Assembly (NCBI GenBank): GCA_020720185.1
Contig: DYPB01000132.1
Span: 1 to 5,178, forward strand
DNA from: Flavobacterium psychrophilum
Lineage (GTDB): Bacteria > Bacteroidota > Bacteroidia > Flavobacteriales > Flavobacteriaceae
Reading direction: 5' to 3'
Length of the DNA stretch: 5,178 nt
A model generated the notes under the pieces. That model saw only the letters and a program-made list of their open reading frames with translations, was not told the origin of the DNA and did not search any database. Position 1 is the first letter of the stretch. The number at the start of each line of letters is the position of its first letter. The translations under genes and the position numbers were made by a program. Of the stretch, positions 1-5,178 are shown in pieces.

Positions 1-10
1 GATTGAGAGT

Positions 11-45
11 AAAAAAAATTCTCCTACCGCCAAATAGGAGAATTT
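11..45 (-). terminator. Intrinsic terminator of the kinase-regulator operon
   Basis: A perfect 11-bp inverted repeat (16-26 with 35-45) encloses an 8-base loop (27-34). Read on the minus strand, the stem is followed directly by a run of T ending at position 11; eight T in all, three of them in the stem. This is the layout of a Rho-independent terminator for transcription coming from the right. On the plus strand the stem is followed by CG and then A residues, so it would not work in that direction. It lies about 180 bases past the stop of the response regulator, which is the nearest upstream gene, so it most likely ends that operon. Confidence 0.85.
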
Positions 46-80
46 CGTAAAAAAAAACCGCCAAGCATTTAGGAGAGATT
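27..80 (-). repeat. Two imperfect copies of a CTCCTA...TTGGCGGT motif
   Basis: Read on the minus strand, a motif with CTCCTA followed by TTGGCGGT occurs twice. One copy (about 58-80) has AATGC between the two blocks and is followed by nine T (57-49). The other (about 27-44) has a single T between them and forms the left arm and loop of the terminator at 11-45. Only the second copy has a matching right arm, so only it makes a hairpin. The first may be a decayed terminator copy or part of a duplicated end; its function is unknown. Confidence 0.5.
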
Positions 81-225
81 GTTATGAAGATTTTGCATTT
101 ATTAGCCAATACAATTTTACAAGCAATATTCTGCTAAAGCAACATTTTTATTTGAAACGCTAGGTTTTTGGTTTGAAAACCGGATAATTTTCATTTATAT
201 TAGATCCGTTGCGATATGTTTCTTG

Positions 226-993
226 TTAAATGTATTTTTCATTCATTTTTTCTACAATTGCCTTAAGCGTTTCATAAGTGATTTTGAGTTTTAGATTATT
301 GGAATTATTAAATTCAACGGTCATCCTTTTTTTGCTCACCGTTTTTATTTCCTGCATATTGAATAGATATTTTCTGGAAATTCGCACAAAATTTTGGGTG
401 TTTAGCTTTTTATGCAAATCGCCAATTCCAATTCTCGATACCAGATTATTACCATCTTCCAGAATAATTTCGGTATGGTTTCCGTCTGCAACACAATAGG
501 CAATTTTAGATGGTTCTATATATACATATTCTTCTAAAATAGTTGTAATGGGTACTTTTTTAGCGTTTTGAAGATATTCAACCGTATTTTGGTGAATGTT
601 CTGTCTACTTAATTTACCATTGAAAATCTGAAAAGCCCTTTTGATGGCTTTGTTCAATTCATCTTTTTTAATGGGTTTGAGCAGGTATTCAACAGAGTGC
701 AGTTTATGGGCTTGTTTATGAAAATTGAGTTCATCAAATACGGTGGTAATGATAATTTGCGGCAGTATGTAATTTTCATTCTCTTTACTAAAATCTATCA
801 AAAAATCCAAAGAATTAGAGTCTTTTAGGTTGATGTCAAGAAGTATTAAATCAGGATGAAAACTGATGAGTTGTTTTTTTAGTTCTTCTACAGTTTCTGC
901 AAAACCTATTTCCGATATTTCGGTAATGTCTTCAACAAATCTTTGCAGGGTTAGGCGGTTAGGTAATTCATCATCCGTTATCAATAGTTTCAT
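226..993 (-). CDS. LytTR-family response regulator
   Basis: Cytoplasmic DNA-binding response regulator of 255 residues, a normal length for the LytR/AlgR class. An N-terminal receiver domain (about 1-122) carries the acidic pair Asp7-Asp8, the phospho-acceptor Asp53 in LILLDINL, Thr83/Thr84 at the end of the fourth strand and Lys106 in the LLKP motif; all key residues are present. A linker leads to a C-terminal LytTR domain (about 150-250), recognised by the stretch IEPSKIAYCVADGNHTEI and by VRISRKYLFN near residue 207. LytTR proteins bind DNA with a beta-rich fold instead of a helix-turn-helix and usually recognise paired direct repeats. The ATG at 993-991 lies inside the end of the kinase gene (23-base overlap, different frame), which implies co-transcription and probably translational coupling, and makes that kinase the obvious phosphodonor. 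No Shine-Dalgarno sequence is visible. Target genes cannot be told from this window. Confidence 0.93.
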   Translation of the reverse strand: MKLLITDDELPNRLTLQRFVEDITEISEIGFAETVEELKKQLISFHPDLILLDINLKDSNSLDFLIDFSKENENYILPQIIITTVFDELNFHKQAHKLHSVEYLLKPIKKDELNKAIKRAFQIFNGKLSRQNIHQNTVEYLQNAKKVPITTILEEYVYIEPSKIAYCVADGNHTEIILEDGNNLVSRIGIGDLHKKLNTQNFVRISRKYLFNMQEIKTVSKKRMTVEFNNSNNLKLKITYETLKAIVEKMNEKYI

Positions 994-3844
994 AGAGTTT
1001 ATAATTATAATTAAATGGTATATACACTTTTACTATGGTACCGGTTTCCGGTTCTTTTTTACTTACTATCTCAAACGAAATCTGTTTGTTTTGGTTATAG
1101 AGATTTAATATGGAAATCAACTTTTTATTACTAGCCAAGCCCATTCCTGTGTTACTAATGCTTGTTTTGGAGTTATCTATGCCAATACCATTATCTTCGA
1201 TTTCAACGCAGATATAATCTTGATCGGCATATTTTATCCGGATTATTACTAGGCCAATTCTGGATGTTTTTTCTACGGAATATTTTATGGCATTATCAAC
1301 AAAATGAAAAATAAATAGAATTGGTACTTTTAAATTGTGCATATCCTCTTCTTTGACCGATTGCTTAAGCTCCAGTTTTATTCTTCCTGAAAATCTTAAG
1401 GATTGTATATTGGCCAGAATGTAAATATGTTTTATTTCTTCTTTTAGGGCAACGCTTATTTCATCTTTGTTTTTTAGTAAGTATCTGAGTAAATTGGCTA
1501 AATCTGCCAAATATATGTATTGTTGATCGGGAGAACTGAATGATAAATTGGCCGCAGCCGAAATGGCATTAAAAATAAAATGGTTGTCGAGTTGATTCAT
1601 AAGCACTTGGGCTTGTGCCTGCCGAAGTTCGATTTCTCTGTTCTTTATTTCATCTCGTTTTTTCGTTTTTTGCTTATAATAGAATCTGTAAGCCATAAAG
1701 ATGTTGAAAATGAGCAACAAAAATATGACAATGTACACAATTTGCAATTGATACCAGGCTTTTTGAATTCGGAACTGAAAAGTCGATTTTTCAGAGGGAA
1801 TCATGTTTTCGTTATAGGCAATTAATTCAAATATGTATTCACCCGGAGGAAGATAGGTATATTCTACATATCGTGAGCCGGATATTTTACTCCATTTTTT
1901 TTCTAAACCCAGGAGTCTGTGAGTGAAACTCAATTTTTCAGGATTCTGATATTCGAAGGCTGTGTACTCGATTCTAAAATTTTTTTGATTGGGCTCAAAA
2001 ACGATTAATTTATCTCTTTCCACTACCTGCTCGCTAAGGGAGTCGTTTTTTTCCTGTAAATTTATTATTTTGTGAATTCTGGCAATGGGCTTATTTTTAT
2101 TGAATTTCAGCAACGATGTATCTACTTTAAAAACGCCTGTTGTGAGCGGAATCCACAAAAAATTATCCTTGCTTATGAAAAAGCTGTTCTGTTGTACTTC
2201 AAGGTTTTTAAAACCGTTGGAATTATCGTAGAAATGAATAAACAACGAGTCGTGCTGGTAAAACAATTGCAAATCGAGCATGGCCATTCCATTGATGGTG
2301 CCTATTAGCAGTTTTTGTTTATTTAATTGATAAACAGCGGTAATTGTGGTGTTTAATTTGGGATGGTCAATTCTTCGAAAATGGGTATAATCGTAAAAAA
2401 ACAAACCATTTCGCCCGCCCAACCAGATGTTTTTTTTATGATCGGCCTTTAGTGTGAGCATACTTTGTTCAACTATTTTATCATTAAGTTTTACGATTTT
2501 TCCATTTTTAAACTTGTTTATTCTTCTGCTGCCCACAATCCAAAGGCTGTCGTATTTATCCTTTTCTATGGCAAGCGGGTAGCTCAAATCATAGCCTGCA
2601 TCGTTTCGGTAGTGTGTAAATTTTTGCTGTTTATCCATAATGCTAAGGCCTTGAGAATGGCAGATAAGCCAATTTTCGGCCAAACTGTCGAAATAGATAA
2701 ATGAAATATCCGGCATTTGTTCTTTAAAGGTTTTGTTCGCATGAGCGCTAATTATCTCAAGTCCTTTGTGATGTCCTTGTATGATGGAGTGCTTATCAAA
2801 GGTGGAATGCCCGAAATAATAGGCAATTTGGTTTGGAACAAAGTTTGCTGTTTTTGTGGTATTGTTTAATTTGGTATAACCGCCCTGATAGGAAAAAAAA
2901 TACATCTCGTTGTTTAATTCGTTTATTGCCCAAATTTCTTTGAATAGGTTTTCTTGTGGCGCAAAATATTCAAAAGGTGAGATGCCGTATTTATAGATTC
3001 CATTTTCACTACCCAAAAAATCGATATTTTTGTTTATTTGTTCAAAAACCATATATTGATTAATCTTCAGATTTTTTTGATGCAAGCTGAAGTCAATAAT
3101 AGAATCGTAACCACTTTTTTTCTTTTTGAAGCTGATAAATTTTCGGTTGATGGTATCGGTTGGGTTGAACGATTTATTTAATAAGATAATACTATTATTA
3201 TCGGGCGAAATAAAATAGTAACGGCTATGGTTTAGTTGTATAATATTGCTAAGTGTGTAATGCAAAGTATCGGTTTTATTGCTTATTGGGTCAAAAAGTA
3301 TGTTTCCAAATGAAAATTTATTTATATCAGGCAAATAATTAAATTCTACTTCATTAATTTTTTCCGTTATTCGAAATATTACATCCAGTTTGTTATCCTT
3401 GTATTTTAATAGAAGCTTTTCCTTATCTGCAATGCAACCTATGTATATACAGTCTCTACTATAATCATAAAACAATAAATTCAACATCAGTAAGTTAGGG
3501 ATGAGTTGCTTAATATTGTGATTTATAGGCTTGTAGTGATGAAATTGAGTAAGGCTGGTTTTGGATAAAACCCATATATCGCCGTGTTTATCTTCAGCCA
3601 AATCCTGAGTATGAACATCGAGTAAGCCTTCTTGATAACCGAAATTTATAAAGTTTACGCCATCAAAAATACTCACACCTCCTTTAGTCCCTATCCATAA
3701 AAATTGGTTTTGGTCTATAAGAAACTCTATAATCTGATTTTGTATAAGCCCTTTTTCTGTGTTGTAATGTGTATATACAAGATTCTGCGCCAATAGTAAG
3801 TTGGGAAAAAAAATGGCTATGTAAAAAATTATTTGGCGTTTCAT
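971..3844 (-). CDS. Periplasmic-propeller sensor histidine kinase, LytS-type core
   Basis: Membrane sensor kinase of 957 residues, numbered from the ATG at 3844-3842. The frame stays open to a TTG at 3865, but the ATG is preferred because it starts a clean signal peptide (MKRQ, hydrophobic core, LLLAQ, cleavage probably after Ala19) and because a promoter box overlaps the TTG. Two-component-regulator propeller repeats with the LWIGT/G-G type signature are visible near 37-62, 77-102, 386-405, 422-448, 461-485, 500-524 and 548-575; other blades are degenerate. A Y_Y_Y domain follows (about 617-698), then one membrane helix (about 700-723) and a charged linker likely to be helical. The kinase core is of the His_kinase (LytS/YehU) family: H-box QLDNHFIFNA with His755, N-box FVDNAIKYS with Asn851, G1 box EDNGIGI with Asp884, and GMGL at 900-903. 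The sensor should lie in the periplasm and the kinase in the cytoplasm. Unlike Bacteroides hybrid two-component systems, its receiver is a separate protein, encoded just downstream. The ligand is unknown. The residue before the catalytic His is Asn, where the family normally has Pro. Confidence 0.92.
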   Translation of the reverse strand: MKRQIIFYIAIFFPNLLLAQNLVYTHYNTEKGLIQNQIIEFLIDQNQFLWIGTKGGVSIFDGVNFINFGYQEGLLDVHTQDLAEDKHGDIWVLSKTSLTQFHHYKPINHNIKQLIPNLLMLNLLFYDYSRDCIYIGCIADKEKLLLKYKDNKLDVIFRITEKINEVEFNYLPDINKFSFGNILFDPISNKTDTLHYTLSNIIQLNHSRYYFISPDNNSIILLNKSFNPTDTINRKFISFKKKKSGYDSIIDFSLHQKNLKINQYMVFEQINKNIDFLGSENGIYKYGISPFEYFAPQENLFKEIWAINELNNEMYFFSYQGGYTKLNNTTKTANFVPNQIAYYFGHSTFDKHSIIQGHHKGLEIISAHANKTFKEQMPDISFIYFDSLAENWLICHSQGLSIMDKQQKFTHYRNDAGYDLSYPLAIEKDKYDSLWIVGSRRINKFKNGKIVKLNDKIVEQSMLTLKADHKKNIWLGGRNGLFFYDYTHFRRIDHPKLNTTITAVYQLNKQKLLIGTINGMAMLDLQLFYQHDSLFIHFYDNSNGFKNLEVQQNSFFISKDNFLWIPLTTGVFKVDTSLLKFNKNKPIARIHKIINLQEKNDSLSEQVVERDKLIVFEPNQKNFRIEYTAFEYQNPEKLSFTHRLLGLEKKWSKISGSRYVEYTYLPPGEYIFELIAYNENMIPSEKSTFQFRIQKAWYQLQIVYIVIFLLLIFNIFMAYRFYYKQKTKKRDEIKNREIELRQAQAQVLMNQLDNHFIFNAISAAANLSFSSPDQQYIYLADLANLLRYLLKNKDEISVALKEEIKHIYILANIQSLRFSGRIKLELKQSVKEEDMHNLKVPILFIFHFVDNAIKYSVEKTSRIGLVIIRIKYADQDYICVEIEDNGIGIDNSKTSISNTGMGLASNKKLISILNLYNQNKQISFEIVSKKEPETGTIVKVYIPFNYNYKLYETIDNG

Positions 3845-3862
3845 TTTGAATCTAGGCGAAAA

Positions 3863-3892
3863 CAAATATAAAAATATTCTTCTTAGTTAGAA
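3863..3892 (-). promoter_or_regulatory. Candidate promoter of the kinase-regulator operon
   Basis: On the minus strand TATATTTG (3870-3863) matches the Bacteroidetes -7 consensus TAnnTTTG exactly. At the expected 19-base spacing the -33 element is TTC (3892-3890) where the consensus is TTG, so the upstream box is imperfect. There are 18 bases from the -7 box to the ATG at 3844, the same distance as for the acyltransferase promoter, which supports both calls and the choice of start codon. The leader would be short, with no Shine-Dalgarno sequence. A weak -33 element together with an overlapping inverted repeat suggests a regulated promoter. Confidence 0.55.
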
Positions 3893-3900
3893 TATTTTTA
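3869..3900. repeat. Perfect 12-bp inverted repeat, candidate operator
   Basis: Positions 3869-3880 (TAAAAATATTCT) are the exact reverse complement of 3889-3900, with 8 bases between (3881-3888). The repeat covers the spacer and -33 region of the candidate kinase promoter and reaches two bases into its -7 box. It lies upstream of the likely transcription start, so it would act as DNA, bound by a dimer, and not as an RNA hairpin. The arms are very AT-rich, but a perfect 12-bp match this close is unlikely by chance. It does not resemble the direct-repeat sites of LytTR regulators, so the binding protein is unknown. Confidence 0.6.
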
Positions 3901-4054
3901 GCAAACAATTTGCAAAGAAAATGCAATTAGTTACTAATGTATTTGTTTAATGATATTTAGTAATTGCTATTTTGATTTAGCGCGATAGCCCAACTGTAAA
4001 TTATAACATATTTAATTTTAGCATTAAAGCTTGATAATGAAATGTTGAATGCAT

Positions 4055-4927
4055 TTATTGTGCGTTTTTAGCATATTTCCATCTCTTGTGCGACCATACA
4101 TAAAGCTCAGGTTGGGCTTGTACATCTTCTTCGAGGGTTTTGCTAAATAAACGGATAATTTCGCCATCTGGCAACTGGCTGGGAATTAAAGTAATAATTT
4201 TGAAGGTGGCTTTATAATGATGCCTTTTTACTTTACGAATAGATAGGTAAATGATGGGGGCGTTTTTTTCTTTGGCAATTTTTTCGGGTCCAGGGTAATA
4301 GGCCGTATCTTGACCCAAAAATGTACTCCAGATGGCTTTATCCCTTGGCGGACATTGGTCGCTTACCAGACCAACAATGTAAGGTTTTTGTTCGTTTTCC
4401 AGTTCTTTTAACCTGCGGAAGGTTTCTTTCATGGGCACGGTTTTAGACCCAAATTTTTCGCGGGTTTCCTTCATTATCTCGTTCCAGAATTTGTTTTTTA
4501 GTGGTTTATAAACGGCCAAAACCATATAATCGGTATAAAATGGCAAAGAACTTGCCCATTCCCAGTTGGCAAAATGCCCGCCAAGCATCACAAGGTTTTG
4601 TCTTTGCTCAAAAAAAGGTTTTAGAATTTCGGTATTCGTGTATTCAATATGTTCTATATATTGCTTTTTACTAAAACCCCGAACCCTAATGGTTTCAAAC
4701 ATTAAATCGCTGAAATGAAAATAAAAACGACTGGCAATTTTGTTGATTTCGTTTTCGGTTTTTTCCGGAAATGATCTGCGTAAATTACTTATTATTAAAT
4801 TGTAGCGATATTTGAATACATATCGCATAAGCAGAAAAATAAGAAAATTAAAAAAGTCGGCCAATACAAAAGGGGTGAAGCCAATGATATTAATAACTAT
4901 TTTGCTGATGCGCTCTTTAAAACTCAT
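4055..4927 (-). CDS. LpxL/HtrB-family lysophospholipid (lipid A) acyltransferase
   Basis: Predicted inner-membrane-associated acyltransferase of 290 residues, close to the usual length of about 300 for the family. Known members move an acyl chain from acyl-ACP to a lipid A precursor on the cytoplasmic face of the inner membrane. A hydrophobic N-terminal segment (about 17-38) would anchor it. The catalytic HX4E motif is intact in GGHFANWEW (His118, Glu123). A Ser-Asp-Gln motif at 189-191 and the C-terminal WSHKRWKY (278-285) are also typical. The ATG at 4927-4925 is supported by the promoter 18 bases upstream and by the hydrophobic segment following in frame. The gene has its own promoter. It stops 210 bases before the kinase start with no clear terminator between, so some read-through into the kinase operon is possible. 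The same fold is used in other acyl-lipid pathways (aryl polyenes, flexirubin, aminolipids), so the acceptor substrate is not certain; no other lipid gene is in view. Confidence 0.88.
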   Translation of the reverse strand: MSFKERISKIVINIIGFTPFVLADFFNFLIFLLMRYVFKYRYNLIISNLRRSFPEKTENEINKIASRFYFHFSDLMFETIRVRGFSKKQYIEHIEYTNTEILKPFFEQRQNLVMLGGHFANWEWASSLPFYTDYMVLAVYKPLKNKFWNEIMKETREKFGSKTVPMKETFRRLKELENEQKPYIVGLVSDQCPPRDKAIWSTFLGQDTAYYPGPEKIAKEKNAPIIYLSIRKVKRHHYKATFKIITLIPSQLPDGEIIRLFSKTLEEDVQAQPELYVWSHKRWKYAKNAQ

Positions 4928-4945
4928 TTTTGTATGATTAATTTA

Positions 4946-4975
4946 CAAAATTAAAAAAAAACGAACTAAATCCAA
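4946..4975 (-). promoter_or_regulatory. Strong Bacteroidetes-type promoter for the acyltransferase
   Basis: On the minus strand TTG (4975-4973) is followed after exactly 19 bases by TAATTTTG (4953-4946), an exact match to the Bacteroidetes primary-sigma consensus of TTG at -33 and TAnnTTTG at -7. The spacer includes a run of eight T just upstream of the -7 box. The ATG lies 18 bases past the box, so the leader is only about a dozen bases long, A-rich, with no Shine-Dalgarno sequence. This looks like a constitutive housekeeping promoter. Confidence 0.75.
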
Positions 4976-4982
4976 GCCGCAT

Positions 4983-5178
4983 AAATCTACGGAGCTACTG
5001 CATTGAAAAAATAGACCTGGGGAATACCTGGTTTGTTATTCTTATGAAAATCAGCGAAGAGAATTATTGAATTAGGCATTTAGGTAATAGCGCAAAAAAT
5101 ATGCAAGCAGATGAATTAATTTAAACCTAAACTGAGCGATTAGTGCCATAAAACATAGGAGAATATTTGTTTATACAA
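4983..5178. other. Non-coding right end of the window
   Basis: No convincing gene, RNA or hairpin is visible here on either strand. There are only very short open frames (the longest I found is 25 codons on the minus strand, 5072-5149) and a small direct repeat ACCTGG at 5015-5020 and 5026-5031. The stretch may hold the far end of a neighbouring gene's regulatory region that lies beyond the window. Confidence 0.4.

Noticed and set aside
84..137. Plus-strand 17-codon frame starting MKILHLL, with AGGAGAGA seven bases upstream
   Set aside because: Bacteroidetes rarely rely on such ribosome sites, the AGGAGA is part of the duplicated motif near the terminator, no promoter is seen, and the frame is too short to support.
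163..181. Hairpin GGTTTT/AAAACC with a 7-base loop
   Set aside because: The stem is only 6 bp and is not followed by a T-run on either strand, so it is not a convincing terminator.
117..194. Minus-strand 25-codon frame starting MKIIRF in the 3' region of the operon
   Set aside because: No promoter or ribosome site, no recognised family, and length expected by chance.
3845..3865. TTG start adding seven residues to the kinase
   Set aside because: The ATG at 3844 gives a standard signal peptide, and the TTG lies within the predicted -7 box.
3901..3913. Small inverted repeat GCAAA-CAA-TTTGC
   Set aside because: Five-bp arms in AT-rich DNA are expected by chance.
3989..3997. ACAGTTGGG on the minus strand, a full match to the LytTR half-site consensus
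   Set aside because: LytTR sites are pairs of direct repeats 12-13 bases apart; no partner with GTT is present at that distance on either side, and one half-site is fairly likely by chance.
5072..5149. Minus-strand 25-codon hydrophobic frame starting MALIAQ
   Set aside because: It could be a small membrane peptide, but there is no supporting signal in the window and such frames are common by chance.
5155..5164. ATAGGAGAAT, also present in the terminator at 34-43
   Set aside because: A single 10-base match with no matching second arm or flanks is not enough to call a repeat at both ends.

Overview
The window is AT-rich DNA that looks like a member of the Bacteroidetes (Bacteroidota). Three things point there. 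The sensor kinase has a periplasmic two-component-regulator propeller, a Y_Y_Y domain and a LytS-type kinase core, a combination typical of that phylum. One promoter matches the phylum's primary-sigma consensus exactly (TTG, 19 bases, TAnnTTTG). Start codons are preceded by A-rich leaders without Shine-Dalgarno sequences. I cannot name genus or species.

All three convincing genes are on the minus strand, so they read from right to left. 4928-5178: non-coding, with a strong promoter at 4946-4975. 4055-4927: a 290-residue LpxL/HtrB-type lysophospholipid (lipid A) acyltransferase. 3845-4054: a 210-base non-coding gap holding a candidate regulated promoter and a perfect 12+12 inverted repeat that overlaps it. 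971-3844: a 957-residue membrane sensor histidine kinase. 226-993: a LytTR-type response regulator whose start overlaps the end of the kinase gene by 23 bases. 1-225: non-coding, ending in a clear intrinsic terminator for minus-strand transcription at 11-45.

Kinase and regulator form a tight two-gene operon. The kinase should sense something in the periplasm through its propeller and pass phosphate to Asp53 of the regulator, which binds DNA through its LytTR domain. Nothing in the window identifies the ligand or the target genes. The acyltransferase has its own promoter and may be unrelated, although no terminator was seen between it and the kinase, so read-through is possible.

I see no CRISPR array, mobile element, RNA gene or obviously new system. 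The points most worth a second look are the inverted repeat on the kinase promoter, an Asn in place of the usual Pro before the phospho-accepting His of the kinase, and a duplicated motif beside the operon terminator.
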